Part shown: positions 42,274-51,629 of the stretch, piece by piece | Numbering within the stretch: position 1 is the first letter of the stretch | Layout of the letters: each line of letters begins with the position of its first letter | NCBI GenBank assembly: GCA_947629385.1 | Contig: CANRDO010000001.1 | Coordinates: 43,535-107,534, forward strand | Length of the DNA: 64,000 bases | Source of the DNA: an uncultured Lachnospiraceae bacterium | GTDB taxonomy: Bacteria; Bacillota; Clostridia; Lachnospirales; Lachnospiraceae | Reading direction: 5' to 3' | Notes under the pieces: model-generated | What the model was told of the DNA's origin: nothing | The model's input: the letters and a program-made list of their open reading frames with translations, nothing else | The model's database searches: none | Position numbers and translations under genes: made by a program

Positions 42274-43965
42274 ATGATTACGATACAGACAGACAGGCAA
42301 AGCTTTGCATATGACATCCATTCGCTTGTAAAGGCGTTTTACCCAGAGCAGGATGTCCATGTGGAGCGGGAGGTTTACACAGGGCAGAATACCTGCGAGG
42401 GACAGAAGGTCTGTGCGGAACAGATGGCCTGTGCGGAACAGATGGCCTGTGCGGAACAGGATGCGCCGCCCGCGCAGGAGGAAAAAAGAGAACAGGAAGT
42501 CATGGAAGCACCGGAAGAGGGGACGCGGCAGTCTCTGAAGCTGGTGGTTTCTTTCGTCACGGAAGAAAGCTTTGAAAAGCAGAACGCAGGTGAACCGAAC
42601 GACCCGGAAAAGAACGCAAGTGGATTGGCTGGCTCGGAAAAGGATGCGGACGAGCCGGGCTGCACGATCTGCGTCAGCTTTCGCCAAAATGGTGAAGTGC
42701 TTCAGCAAGACGAGACGGTCATTCCTCCGGGGATGGACCGCAAGGATGTTAAGAACGAGCTGAAACGGCTGCTGTACCGCATGCTGAGCGAGCAGACCGG
42801 ACGGACACTTCCGTGGGGGACATTGACCGGCATTCGTCCGACAAAGATCCCGATGAGCCTGCTGGAACAGGGCTGGAGAAATGCTCAGATCGCACAGTAC
42901 ATGCGCGATACCTATTACTGCGGAAATGAAAAGACTGCCCTGGCAATTGCGATCGCGAACCGGGAACGTCATATATTGAAGGATATCGATTTCAAGAATG
43001 GATACAGTTTGTATGTCGGGATACCGTTTTGCCCGAGCATTTGCCTGTACTGCTCGTTCAGTTCGAATCCGCTGCATCTGTGGAAGGATCAGGTGGATGC
43101 GTATCTGGACGCGCTCTGCCATGAGATCGATTTTGTATCGAAGGAACTTTCTGGCCGGGTGCTGAATACTGTATATATCGGAGGCGGTACGCCGACAACA
43201 CTGGAGCCTCATCAGATGGACCGACTGCTTACGAAACTGGAGCAGAGCTTTGATTTCGGGAAGCTCAGGGAGTACACAGTCGAGGCTGGCCGCCCGGACA
43301 GCATCACGCGGGAGAAGCTGCAGGTGTTGAAAGATCATGGAATCACGCGCATCTCTGTCAATCCGCAGACGATGAATCAGGCGACGCTGGATCTCATCGG
43401 ACGGAAACACACGGTGGAGGAGACGGTCACGGCTTTTGGTCTGGCAAGAGATATGGGCTTCGATGACATCAACATGGATCTGATCGTCGGACTGCCCGGC
43501 GAGGGGATGGCTGAGGTTGAACACACGATGCAAGAGCTTGCAAAGCTTGCTCCGGACAGCGTCACGGTGCACTCGCTCGCGGTCAAGCGTGCATCACGTC
43601 TAAACCAGATCCTCAGAGAGGGCGTAAACAGTATTCTCACGATGACAAACAGCCGGGAGATTATGGAGATGACTGCCCGCTATGCGCGGGAGTCCGGACT
43701 GTTCCCGTATTATCTGTATCGTCAGAAGAACATGGCCGGCAATTTTGAGAATGTGGGTTACGCCCGGGAAGGCAAGGAAGGCATTTACAATATCCTGATC
43801 ATGGAAGAGATGCAGAGCATCCTGGCGCTCGGCGCGGGTGCGGCGACAAAGCTGGTTTTCGAAAAGAACAGGATTGAGCGCATTGAGAATGTGAAGGATA
43901 TCAGGAATTATATTGATCGAATTGACGAGATGATAGCGCGGAAGCGGGCGCGCATAATGGTTTAG
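42274..43965 (+). CDS. hemZ: Coproporphyrinogen III oxidase-like radical SAM protein HemZ
   Basis: Radical SAM protein of 563 residues in the oxygen-independent coproporphyrinogen dehydrogenase HemZ subgroup, common in Firmicutes. CPSICLYCSFSS (C-x3-C-x2-C, near residue 253) binds the cluster; YIGGGTPTTLEP, TVEAGRPDSIT and INMDLIVGLPGE follow. An N-terminal domain (1-250) contains LPWGTLTGIRPTKIP typical for HemZ. Residues about 35-75 are a low-complexity insertion rich in CAEQ, encoded by 18-base direct repeats. Whether it makes heme here is unclear, since no other heme genes are in the window. Confidence 0.9.
   Translation: MITIQTDRQSFAYDIHSLVKAFYPEQDVHVEREVYTGQNTCEGQKVCAEQMACAEQMACAEQDAPPAQEEKREQEVMEAPEEGTRQSLKLVVSFVTEESFEKQNAGEPNDPEKNASGLAGSEKDADEPGCTICVSFRQNGEVLQQDETVIPPGMDRKDVKNELKRLLYRMLSEQTGRTLPWGTLTGIRPTKIPMSLLEQGWRNAQIAQYMRDTYYCGNEKTALAIAIANRERHILKDIDFKNGYSLYVGIPFCPSICLYCSFSSNPLHLWKDQVDAYLDALCHEIDFVSKELSGRVLNTVYIGGGTPTTLEPHQMDRLLTKLEQSFDFGKLREYTVEAGRPDSITREKLQVLKDHGITRISVNPQTMNQATLDLIGRKHTVEETVTAFGLARDMGFDDINMDLIVGLPGEGMAEVEHTMQELAKLAPDSVTVHSLAVKRASRLNQILREGVNSILTMTNSREIMEMTARYARESGLFPYYLYRQKNMAGNFENVGYAREGKEGIYNILIMEEMQSILALGAGAATKLVFEKNRIERIENVKDIRNYIDRIDEMIARKRARIMV
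42411..42459 (+). repeat. 18-base direct repeat inside hemZ
   Basis: The unit CTGTGCGGAACAGATGGC occurs at 42411-42428 and 42429-42446, followed by a partial third copy (CTGTGCGGAACAG, to 42459). It encodes CAEQMA repeats. Copy number changes would keep the frame (multiple of three). Confidence 0.9.
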
Positions 43966-43990
43966 AAAGAGAGAAAGAGGTCTGTACTGT

Positions 43991-44671
43991 ATGAATAGGA
44001 CCGGTCAGGAATATAGAAAGAAATACCCGATCATTCGGCCGACGATCGTCAAGGAGCTGGCGCATGGAATTGCGGTGAGCAGACTGGCGCGCGGCGTGGG
44101 CGAGCGCATGGAGCTGCCGAAGGATGAGTGCTATGAGCTGTCGCTTGCCGGACTTCTGCACGATATCGGGAAACTGGAGCTGGCGAAATATGTCTACGGA
44201 AAAGAAAATGAGACCTTGATCATCGAGGAAATGCGCTATGTCCGGAGACATTCGGAGCTTGGCGCGAATATTCTTCAGAAAAAAGGGTATTCTCAGAAGA
44301 TCGTGGATATGGTAAGATTTCATCACGAAAACTGCGACGGCTCCGGATATCCGAGAAATCTGACACGCGAGGAAATTCCGCTTGGGGCTCGGATCCTGCG
44401 GGTTTGCGATGTCTTCGCGGCGCTGACGGCCGACCGCCCATACCGCAAGGCATTTGACGTGAAGACGGCGCTCGAGACGATGATCGATGAGGCAAAGTAT
44501 TACGATGTGGGTGTGTTCATGGCGTTCATGAATTTCGTGAACGAGGAGAAGCTGGAGACGATTTTGGACACGGATGAGCTGGAGCATTCACTGAGCGAGC
44601 TCGTGAGAAAGGGACAGATCACGATCGCGGAGTTTCTCGGGGAGAGAGAGGCGCCCGAGGAGCGGGAATAA
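43991..44671 (+). CDS. HD-GYP-type phosphohydrolase
   Basis: Single-domain protein of 226 residues. LAGLLHDIGKLEL gives the HD metal pair (about 57-58), RRHSELGANILQ follows, and HHENCDGSGYPRNLTREEIPLGARIL has the HHExxDGxGYP signature of cyclic-di-GMP phosphodiesterases. No receiver or sensor domain is attached. HD-GYP-like activity on c-di-GMP or another nucleotide is inferred from motifs. It ends about 80 bases before hisS. Confidence 0.87.
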   Translation: MNRTGQEYRKKYPIIRPTIVKELAHGIAVSRLARGVGERMELPKDECYELSLAGLLHDIGKLELAKYVYGKENETLIIEEMRYVRRHSELGANILQKKGYSQKIVDMVRFHHENCDGSGYPRNLTREEIPLGARILRVCDVFAALTADRPYRKAFDVKTALETMIDEAKYYDVGVFMAFMNFVNEEKLETILDTDELEHSLSELVRKGQITIAEFLGEREAPEERE

Positions 44672-44750
44672 GATCGAAACAGGATTGAGATAAGAGCAGG
44701 ACAAGAGCGGAATAAGATTGAGATGAGATCCAGGAAAGTGAGGAGAGATT

Positions 44751-46001
44751 ATGATTACACAGGCGCCAAGAGGGGTGCAGGACTGGTACGGCGAGCAGAT
44801 GCGCAGGCGCGCAATCGTCGAGAAGATTGCCCGGGAGATTGCCCGGACCTATCACATGAGCGAGATCATCACGCCGATGTTTGAGCATACGGTGCTGTTT
44901 CAGCGGGGCGTTGGGGAGACAACGGACGTGGTGCAGAAGGAAATGTATACGTTCGAAGACAAGGGCGGACGGAGTATCACCCTGAAGCCGGAGGGAACGG
45001 CCGGTGTGATGCGCGCTTACCTTGAGCACAATATGTACGCGCAGCCGGCGCCGACAAAGCTGTACTATGTGACGCAGGCGTTTCGCTACGAGAAGCCGCA
45101 GAGCGGCAGACTCAGACAGCATCACCAGTTCGGCGTTGAGTTCGTCGGCTCGGCAAGTCCGCTTGCAGAGGTGGAGCTGATCACTCTGATCACGGAGCTG
45201 ATCGGGAAGCTCGGGCTGAAGGATGCGAAGCTGCACATCAACAGCATCGGCTGCAAGAACTGTCGGAAAACCTACAACGACGCTTTGCTTGCGTATCTGG
45301 AGGAGCATGAGGACAAGCTCTGCCCGACCTGCCGTGAGCGTATGCAGAAAAACCCGCTGCGTGTCATCGACTGCAAGGTGGAGGGCTGCAAGGAGATCGT
45401 CGCGCATGCGCCGCGCACGATTGAGTACCTGGACGACGATTGTCGTGAACATTTTGAGGAGCTGAAAAGCCTGCTCGACGAGATGGGGATTGAGTATGTG
45501 GTTGACACGGGCATTGTTCGCGGGCTGGACTATTACACGAAGACGGTGTTCGAGTTTGTGGACTCCGAAGGGTTTACGCTCTGCGGGGGTGGCCGCTACG
45601 ACGGCCTGATCCACGAGATCGATGAGAAGCAGGATATCCCGTCCGTCGGTTTCGGCATGGGGATCGAGCGCATCCTGTATTTCATGGAAAAGGAAGGCGT
45701 GGAATTCCCGTCGGAGGAGCCTGTCGCGCTGTATGTCGGCATTCTGGGCAAGGAAGCGCGTGGGCGTGCCTACCGCATTGTAGATGAACTGCGCAGAAAA
45801 GGGATTGTCGTGGAGACGGATTACATGGACCGCAGCGTCAAAGCGCAGATGAAGTATGCGAATAAGCTGGGAGCGAAGAAGACCGTGATCATTGGGACGC
45901 AGGAGCTTGCCGACAACCGGGCCAGCGTCAAGGATATGGAGACGGGGGAGCAGGTTGAGGTGGCGCTTGACCAGATTGCGGAGTTTATTTTGCAGAACTA
46001 G
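44751..46001 (+). CDS. hisS: Histidyl-tRNA synthetase
   Basis: Class II aminoacyl-tRNA synthetase of 416 residues. [11 protein letters not shown] at the N-terminus, the motif 2 [20 protein letters not shown] with the ATP Arg, the histidine-specific [16 protein letters not shown] and [11 protein letters not shown], and a C-terminal anticodon domain (about 320-416) are all present. AGGAGAG precedes the ATG. No T-box-like leader was seen in the 79-base gap. Confidence 0.97.
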   Translation: MITQAPRGVQDWYGEQMRRRAIVEKIAREIARTYHMSEIITPMFEHTVLFQRGVGETTDVVQKEMYTFEDKGGRSITLKPEGTAGVMRAYLEHNMYAQPAPTKLYYVTQAFRYEKPQSGRLRQHHQFGVEFVGSASPLAEVELITLITELIGKLGLKDAKLHINSIGCKNCRKTYNDALLAYLEEHEDKLCPTCRERMQKNPLRVIDCKVEGCKEIVAHAPRTIEYLDDDCREHFEELKSLLDEMGIEYVVDTGIVRGLDYYTKTVFEFVDSEGFTLCGGGRYDGLIHEIDEKQDIPSVGFGMGIERILYFMEKEGVEFPSEEPVALYVGILGKEARGRAYRIVDELRRKGIVVETDYMDRSVKAQMKYANKLGAKKTVIIGTQELADNRASVKDMETGEQVEVALDQIAEFILQN

Positions 46002-46026
46002 AGTGGAACAAAAAAATAATGGGCAG

Positions 46027-46052
46027 AAAGAGGGGCGGATACGCCCCTTTTT
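46027..46052. terminator. Bidirectional terminator between hisS and the convergent DUF1294 gene
   Basis: GGGGCG at 46032-46037 and CGCCCC at 46042-46047 with a GATA loop, extended by A-T pairs and ending in five T on the plus strand. It serves convergent genes from both sides. Confidence 0.8.
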
Positions 46053-47383
46053 CAGTCCACGGGCGCGACGATCACGGTTTCGCTTTCGGAGTCGTGCGTG
46101 ACAGAATTGAACTGATCGATCGCGTCGGACATATTTCCCATCAGCGCATTCGTGAACTCTTGGTCGAAAGAAATATCCCAGATGGAACCATTATTGCGAA
46201 AAGATATATTTATATCTGTCGATGCGATATCGGTGTTCTCCTGAAGCGATTGAAGAAGAAGACGGGCAGTTTCATTGGAGAACTGGACACTGTCATCACG
46301 CAGGGATTTTGTGGTGGCCGCATAGGAAAGCAGATGGCGTTTATATATATCAAGCACATTTTTCATATCGATACTTGTAATTCTGACGACGGCACTTGCA
46401 TGGTCGCCGTTTTCTGTGCATCGAAGGATCTCATAGTTGAAGGCCTCCGCAAGCTGACGGATGTACTCTGCATCGATGGCCGGATAATAATCCGCGTTGT
46501 AAGTGGCAAAGATATCGTCGACAGAGAGGTATTCCGCCCATTGCTCGGCGGTCAGGGCCTTCAGCGCGTCAAGCTGAATCGAGAGAGCAGTGGAGGCGGA
46601 CAGAATGTAGGGGTCGTTCATATAAGAGATAAAGTCGCTTGTGAGCTCGTCCTCCAGAGTATTGCCTGTCAGGAGTACCCATTTGGAATGCTCTTTTTGC
46701 AGGTGAAAGGTGGCTGTAGTCGTGCTGAGATCGTATGTATTTTCAGCCAGGGTATCCCCCAGAAGCCGGTAATAATCTTCTGTTGAGGCGCCTTTGACAT
46801 CAGAGTAGATGGAGACGGAACTGCGCAGGATTTTTGCACAGAGATCCTGTGCAAGTGCGTGCATGTCGATGTTTGTAATGCTGACATGGACGGTTGCCTG
46901 ATCCTTTTCGATCTTTTCATCTAAAATCTTATATTCGAATTTTTGGAAGAAACGCGCGATGACATCAGCGTCTGCATTGCTGATATTTGCAGAGACGGGC
47001 TGTAATTCCCCGGAGCCGGCGGAAGAGATAATGGACTGAATTGCTTCGGTGTCCAGCTCCTTGATTTGCTTTAGCTCACGTCTGACCGTCTGTGTCGGGC
47101 CATTTGTATATCTGTAATATTGGAAGCCAATCACCAGGATAAGGATAAGCTGCAGAGCCAGGATGATCGGCAGGCCAATGCGAAAAGACGAATGCCGCGT
47201 CTTGTGGTGAAAAACATGCATGCCAATCTGTACGCCGACGCAGCCGAACAGGAGCGCGACCAGAAACAGCGTTCGCTCAGAAATACGCCAACGGTTATGT
47301 ATTGCCCGGCGCTTGTCGATTCCCATTAGAATGAATCCGATCAGGTTTATCACAATGATGTACGTAATAAGAACGGTTCTCAT
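46052..47383 (-). CDS. DUF1294 membrane protein with duplicated C-terminal domain
   Basis: Protein of 443 residues. Residues 1-90 form a DUF1294-type membrane module (IDKRRAIHNRWRISERTLFLVALLFG, then GMHVFHHKTRHSSF). The outer part consists of two related copies of about 150 residues: EYKILDEKIEKDQATVHVSI-TNIDM near 150 and NYEILRCTENGDHASAVVRI-TSIDM near 325, each followed by a helical stretch. It resembles lipoprotein-type NTF2-like or DUF5105 domains. This DUF1294 fusion is not one I know. GGAGG precedes the start. Function unknown. Confidence 0.75.
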   Translation of the reverse strand: MRTVLITYIIVINLIGFILMGIDKRRAIHNRWRISERTLFLVALLFGCVGVQIGMHVFHHKTRHSSFRIGLPIILALQLILILVIGFQYYRYTNGPTQTVRRELKQIKELDTEAIQSIISSAGSGELQPVSANISNADADVIARFFQKFEYKILDEKIEKDQATVHVSITNIDMHALAQDLCAKILRSSVSIYSDVKGASTEDYYRLLGDTLAENTYDLSTTTATFHLQKEHSKWVLLTGNTLEDELTSDFISYMNDPYILSASTALSIQLDALKALTAEQWAEYLSVDDIFATYNADYYPAIDAEYIRQLAEAFNYEILRCTENGDHASAVVRITSIDMKNVLDIYKRHLLSYAATTKSLRDDSVQFSNETARLLLQSLQENTDIASTDINISFRNNGSIWDISFDQEFTNALMGNMSDAIDQFNSVTHDSESETVIVAPVD

Positions 47384-47534
47384 ATGTCCTCCATCAATAA
47401 GTGCCTCTTCATAGCAATTTTATACGAAAAATGGTATATTGTCAAATCATATATGTAATTCTTCTATTATTTTATGTGATGAAATTCCGGAATATGACAT
47501 AAATCAGTGAAAACATGTTACTGGATGACGATTC

Positions 47535-47563
47535 TTGCTGGATAACATGGACTGTGATAAAAT
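47535..47563 (+). promoter_or_regulatory. Promoter of udk
   Basis: TTGCTG at 47535-47540 and TAAAAT at 47558-47563 with a 17-base spacer, 42 bases before the start codon of the uridine kinase gene. Confidence 0.6.
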
Positions 47564-47604
47564 GAAAGCAGTAGAATATTTTGGTACGCAAAGGAGGAAT
47601 CAGA

Positions 47605-48237
47605 ATGGATAAGGTACTGGTGATCGGGATCGCGGGAGGATCGGGGAGCGGAAAGACGACGCTGACGAACCAGATCGCTTCGCAGTTTCATGACGGTGTG
47701 ACGATCATAAAGCATGACGATTATTATAAGGCGCACGACGATATGAGCTACGAGGAGCGCAGCCGGCTGAATTACGATCATCCGAATGCATTTGATACGG
47801 AGCTGCTGGTGCAGCATTTGAAGGATCTGAAGCAGGGACTTTCCGTGGAATGTCCGGTCTATGATTACACAGTGCACAATCGAAGCAAGGACACGGTTAT
47901 CATTAAGCCGGGCAAGGTAATTATTGTAGAAGGCATTCTCATTTTTGAGAACAAAGAATTGTGTGATCTGATGGATATTCGAATTTTTGTGGACACAGAC
48001 GCTGACCTGCGTATCATCCGCCGGATCCAGAGAGATGTGCTGGAGCGTGCGCGCAGCCTGGAGTCTGTGATCAGTCAGTACCTGAACACGGTCAAGCCGA
48101 TGCACGAGCAGTTTGTCGAGCCGAGCAAAAGGAACGCGAATATCATTGTGCCGGAGGGCGGATACAATCAGCCGGCGATGGAGATGATACGCAATCAGAT
48201 CTGGAGACATCTGAGATTATTTGAAAATAATAGTTGA
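47605..48237 (+). CDS. udk: Uridine kinase
   Basis: Pyrimidine salvage kinase (uridine/cytidine to UMP/CMP) of 210 residues. IGIAGGSGSGKTTLTNQI is the P-loop (about 7-20), KHDDYYKAHDDM binds the nucleoside, and YDHPNAFDTELL and IFVDTDADLRIIRRIQRDV follow. ATG 47605 with AAAGGAGG upstream is preferred over an in-frame start 24 bases earlier. Monocistronic judging by its own promoter and the following cysK promoter. Confidence 0.95.
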   Translation: MDKVLVIGIAGGSGSGKTTLTNQIASQFHDGVTIIKHDDYYKAHDDMSYEERSRLNYDHPNAFDTELLVQHLKDLKQGLSVECPVYDYTVHNRSKDTVIIKPGKVIIVEGILIFENKELCDLMDIRIFVDTDADLRIIRRIQRDVLERARSLESVISQYLNTVKPMHEQFVEPSKRNANIIVPEGGYNQPAMEMIRNQIWRHLRLFENNS

Positions 48238-48262
48238 CAAGTAAGCGACAGCGACGTATAAT
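48234..48262 (+). promoter_or_regulatory. Promoter of cysK overlapping the udk stop
   Basis: TTGACA at 48234-48239 and TATAAT at 48257-48262, 17-base spacer, a full consensus sigma-A promoter. The -35 element begins within the udk stop codon. Confidence 0.85.
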
Positions 48263-48315
48263 GTCCTCAACTAAAAAACATAGTAAACAGATAGGAAATA
48301 TAGGAGGGAAATGGA

Positions 48316-49248
48316 ATGGCTAAGATTTATCAGGGAGCGCTGGGGCTGATCGGCAACACACCGCTGGTTGAGATCGCCAACGTGGAGAGAAAGCTGGATT
48401 TGGAGGCGAGGCTTCTGGTAAAGCTGGAGTATTTCAACCCGGCCGGAAGTGTGAAGGACCGTATCGCGAAAGCGATGATTGAGGACGCAGAGGAGAAGGG
48501 ATTGCTGAAAAAAGGCTCCGTTATCATAGAGCCGACCTCGGGCAACACGGGAATCGGCCTTGCCTCGATCGCGGCGGTGAAGGGGTATCGCATGATCCTG
48601 ACAATGCCGGAGACGATGAGCGTAGAGCGGAGAAATATACTGAAGGCGTACGGCGCGGAGATCGTCCTGACAGACGGCGCCAAGGGAATGACCGGGGCGA
48701 TTGCGAAGGCGGAGGAGCTTGCGAAGGAGATTCCGGACAGCTTTATCCCGGGGCAGTTCTCGAATCCGGCGAACCCTGAGGTGCACAGGCGGACGACAGG
48801 TCCGGAGATCTGGAACGATACAGACGGAGCCGTAGATCTCTTTGTGGCGGGAGTCGGCACCGGCGGCACGCTGACAGGTGTGGGCGAGTATCTGAAGGAA
48901 AAGAAGCCGGAGGTAAAGATTGTGGCGGTAGAGCCGGCAAGCTCGCCCGTGCTGTCTGAGGGCAAGTCCGGTCCGCACAAGATTCAGGGAATCGGAGCAG
49001 GATTTGTGCCGGAGGTGCTCAATACCTCTGTCTACGACGAGATCATTCCGGTAGAGAATGAGGACGCGTTTGCGGCAGGGAAGCTCCTCGCGAAGCAGGA
49101 GGGCGTCCTGGTCGGCATCTCGTCAGGCGCAGCGCTTCATGCCGCGATTCAGCTTGCGAAGCGGCCGGAGAACAAAGGCAAAACAATCGTGGCGCTTCTG
49201 CCGGACTCTGGCGACCGGTATTATTCCACGCCTCTGTTTGCGGAGTAG
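48316..49248 (+). CDS. cysK: Cysteine synthase A (O-acetylserine sulfhydrylase)
   Basis: PLP enzyme of 310 residues that makes cysteine from O-acetylserine and sulfide. IGNTPLVEI at the start, [11 protein letters not shown] with the PLP lysine (about residue 44), [12 protein letters not shown] (about 69-80), [10 protein letters not shown] and GISSGAAL match the family. GGAGGG precedes the ATG. The promoter is 54 bases upstream. It sits next to the methionine-transport genes, a plausible sulfur block. Confidence 0.97.
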   Translation: MAKIYQGALGLIGNTPLVEIANVERKLDLEARLLVKLEYFNPAGSVKDRIAKAMIEDAEEKGLLKKGSVIIEPTSGNTGIGLASIAAVKGYRMILTMPETMSVERRNILKAYGAEIVLTDGAKGMTGAIAKAEELAKEIPDSFIPGQFSNPANPEVHRRTTGPEIWNDTDGAVDLFVAGVGTGGTLTGVGEYLKEKKPEVKIVAVEPASSPVLSEGKSGPHKIQGIGAGFVPEVLNTSVYDEIIPVENEDAFAAGKLLAKQEGVLVGISSGAALHAAIQLAKRPENKGKTIVALLPDSGDRYYSTPLFAE

Positions 49249-49282
49249 AGGAGCAGATTTTTTTTGGCAGTGCAGTTGGACA

Positions 49283-49311
49283 TTGAATTTTGGCAGACCT
49301 GGTGGTATGAT
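49283..49311 (+). promoter_or_regulatory. Predicted promoter of metQ
   Basis: TTGAAT at 49283-49288 and TATGAT at 49306-49311, 17-base spacer, 90 bases before the metQ start. No clear SAM riboswitch fold was recognised in the leader. Confidence 0.55.
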
Positions 49312-49400
49312 AGCGGGGTGAGCGGCCCCGGAGCTAGGGCTGTTCGAAAGAACCACAGTTATCAGATGGATAGCTGCGGAAGAAAAAGGAGGAGAGCATT

Positions 49401-50285
49401 ATGAAAAAGAATTTATCAAGAGTATTGGCAGTGACCCTTGCGGCTTCTACAGTCGCAGCGTTTGGCATGGCAGGTGCCGTGAGCGCGGATGAGGACAAGA
49501 CGATCACGGTAGCGGCGTCGCCGACCCCGCATGCGGAGATTCTCGCTGAGGCAGCGAAGATTCTAGAGGAGCAGGGATGGACGCTAGAGGTAGAGGAGTT
49601 TGACGACTACATCCAGCCGAACGAGGTGGTGGAGAGCGGAGACATGGACGCGAACTATTTCCAGCACATTCCGTATCTGGAGAGCTTCAACGAGGAGAAG
49701 GGCACGCATCTTGTGAACGCGGGCGGCATCCACTATGAGCCGTTTGGCATTTATCCGGGAACGAAGTCCAGCCTTGACGAGCTGGAGGCGGGCGATGTGA
49801 TCGCGGTCCCGAACGACACGACAAACGAGGCGAGAGCGCTGCTGCTTCTGCAGGACAACGGCGTGATCACGATGGCAGAGGGCGCGGGCCTGACCGCTAC
49901 CGTAAATGATATCGAGGAGAATCCTTATGATGTCGAGATCCTTGAGCTCGAGGCCGCGCAGGTTCCGCGTGTGGTCGACGAGGTTGCGTTTGCAGTCATG
50001 AACGGCAACTATGCGCTGGATGCAGGCTTCTCAGTCTCAAAGGACTCCATCGCGTATGAATCCTCGGATTCCGAGGCAGCGAAGACCTACGTGAACGTGA
50101 TCGCCGTGAAGGAAGGCAACGAGAATAATGAGGGAATCCAGGCGCTGGTGTCTGTGCTGAAGTCCGATGAGATCAAGAACTTCATCAACGAGACCTATGA
50201 CGGAGCAGTGATCCCGTTCGAGGACGAGGCAGAGGCAGAGGCCGAGACCGAAGCCGAGACGACGGCAGCCGAGGCGGCGGAGTGA
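49401..50285 (+). CDS. metQ: MetQ/NlpA-family substrate-binding protein lacking a lipobox
   Basis: Binding component of a methionine ABC importer, 294 residues. TITVAASPTPHAEILAEAAK, NEVVESGDMDANYFQHIPYL and GGIHYEPFGIYPG are the typical NlpA segments. The signal peptide (about 1-29) ends AAFGMAGAVSADE and has no lipobox cysteine, unlike most Gram-positive MetQ, so membrane anchoring is unclear. The last 20 residues are an acidic Glu/Ala/Thr repeat. AAAGGAGGAG precedes the ATG. metN and metI follow after a terminator/promoter region. Confidence 0.9.
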   Translation: MKKNLSRVLAVTLAASTVAAFGMAGAVSADEDKTITVAASPTPHAEILAEAAKILEEQGWTLEVEEFDDYIQPNEVVESGDMDANYFQHIPYLESFNEEKGTHLVNAGGIHYEPFGIYPGTKSSLDELEAGDVIAVPNDTTNEARALLLLQDNGVITMAEGAGLTATVNDIEENPYDVEILELEAAQVPRVVDEVAFAVMNGNYALDAGFSVSKDSIAYESSDSEAAKTYVNVIAVKEGNENNEGIQALVSVLKSDEIKNFINETYDGAVIPFEDEAEAEAETEAETTAAEAAE

Positions 50286-50422
50286 GTGAATGCGTGCAGG
50301 GATACGCGATGAGGCAGAGCGAAGTGAAGCCAGAATTTCCTGAGATGCATGCAGGGACAGCCGGCGGGAACAGCCGGAGAAAATGATGGATGACGACCGT
50401 ACCCCGGTCGTTGAATGCCGGG

Positions 50423-50460
50423 GAGCCGTTGTAAGTTCGTTCTTGCAACGGCTCTCTTTT
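50423..50460 (+). terminator. Terminator between metQ and metN
   Basis: A 13-bp stem (GAGCCGTTGTAAG 50423-50435 with CTTGCAACGGCTC 50442-50454) closes around TTCGTT and is followed by TCTTTTT. It would let metQ be made in excess of metNI. A further small hairpin lies at about 50392-50413. The 336-base gap contains no gene. Confidence 0.8.
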
Positions 50461-50471
50461 TATATTATACT
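50443..50471 (+). promoter_or_regulatory. Predicted metN promoter nested in the terminator
   Basis: TTGCAA at 50443-50448 and TATACT at 50466-50471, 17-base spacer. The -35 lies in the 3' arm of the terminator stem. It can restart transcription of metNI. Confidence 0.5.
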
Positions 50472-50621
50472 CTTGAAGGTGGAAAATCTGTGCGCCGAAA
50501 GAGCCACTTTTGACAGGGCTCGATGGAAAACGGCGATAAGATCTCGCGGCAGCCCTTGCTGCGCACCACAGGTTTTTATAACTGTGAATGCTTCAGCGCG
50601 GGACGGATTGTGGAGGAATAT

Positions 50622-51629
50622 ATGGAACCGATTATCAGAATCGAGCATCTGGATAAAACATTTCAATCGAAAGAGGGGGAAGTGCATGCGCTGAACGACG
50701 TCAGCCTTGATATTTTCAAGGGTGATATTTACGGGATCATCGGGATGTCCGGCGCGGGCAAAAGCACGCTGGTGCGTTGTCTGAACTTTCTGGAGCGCCC
50801 AACGGCCGGAAATGTGACGGTGAATGCTCAGGAGCTTGCGTCGCTTTCGGAGAGGGAGCTGCGCGAGGCACGCAAGGACATCGGCATGATCTTCCAGCAT
50901 TTCAATCTGTTGATGCAGCGTAGCGTGATCGACAATGTCTGTTTTCCGATGGAGATCGCGGGGCTCAAAAAGCGAGAGGCGCGCGAGAAGGCGATGGAGT
51001 ATCTGAAGGTCGTCGGCCTCGAGGAGAAGGCGCGGGCTTATCCGGCGCAGCTCTCCGGTGGACAAAAGCAGCGTGTGGCGATCGCGAGGGTTCTCGCCTC
51101 AGATCCGAAGATCCTGTTGTGCGACGAGGCGACGAGCGCGCTTGACCCGCAGACGACGAAGTCCATCCTGCAGCTTTTGCGGCAGATCAATCGGGACTAC
51201 GGGATCACGATTGTGGTCATCACGCACGAGATGGCGGTGGTGCAGGAAATCTGCAGCCATGTGGCGATTATCGATCACGGCAATCTCGTGGAGCATGGCA
51301 CGGTGGAGGAGATCTTCCGGGCGCCGAAGTCACGCGAAGCGAGGCGACTGATCTATCAGGGTTATGAGCGAGTCACGGAGATGAAGGGAAAGCGCTGCGT
51401 GCGCATCGTGTTCTCGGAGAATTCGTCGTTCGAGCCGGTGATCGGAAACATGGTATTGGCGTTTAAGACCCCGGTGAATATTCTCTACGCGAACACAAGG
51501 GATCTGGACGGCGTGGCCAAGGGCGAGATGGTTTTGCAGCTTCCGGAGGACGAGATCCTGGGAGACAAGATGATCGCGTACCTGACCGGGGCAAAACTTG
51601 CAGTGGAGGAGTTGAAGGATTATGTTTGA
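50622..51629 (+). CDS. metN: Methionine ABC transporter ATP-binding protein
   Basis: ATPase of 335 residues. Walker A GMSGAGKST (about 39-47), signature LSGGQKQR, Walker B ILLCDEATSALD, and a switch His in VVITHE. The C-terminal 80 residues form the NIL/ACT-type regulatory domain that senses methionine in MetN. ATG 50622 is preceded by GGAGGAAT; a longer frame upstream from 50523 lacks ABC similarity. It overlaps metI by 8 bases. Confidence 0.95.
   Translation: MEPIIRIEHLDKTFQSKEGEVHALNDVSLDIFKGDIYGIIGMSGAGKSTLVRCLNFLERPTAGNVTVNAQELASLSERELREARKDIGMIFQHFNLLMQRSVIDNVCFPMEIAGLKKREAREKAMEYLKVVGLEEKARAYPAQLSGGQKQRVAIARVLASDPKILLCDEATSALDPQTTKSILQLLRQINRDYGITIVVITHEMAVVQEICSHVAIIDHGNLVEHGTVEEIFRAPKSREARRLIYQGYERVTEMKGKRCVRIVFSENSSFEPVIGNMVLAFKTPVNILYANTRDLDGVAKGEMVLQLPEDEILGDKMIAYLTGAKLAVEELKDYV

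Noticed and set aside
41941..43572. Long minus-strand frame opposite hemZ
   Set aside because: Antisense of a recognised gene, no motifs.
46019..46786. Plus-strand open frame opposite the DUF1294 gene
   Set aside because: The minus-strand frame has a good start site, membrane segments and internal repeats; the plus-strand frame has none.
49249..49400. SAM riboswitch before metQ
   Set aside because: I could not draw the conserved four-way junction; only a promoter and minor hairpins are visible.
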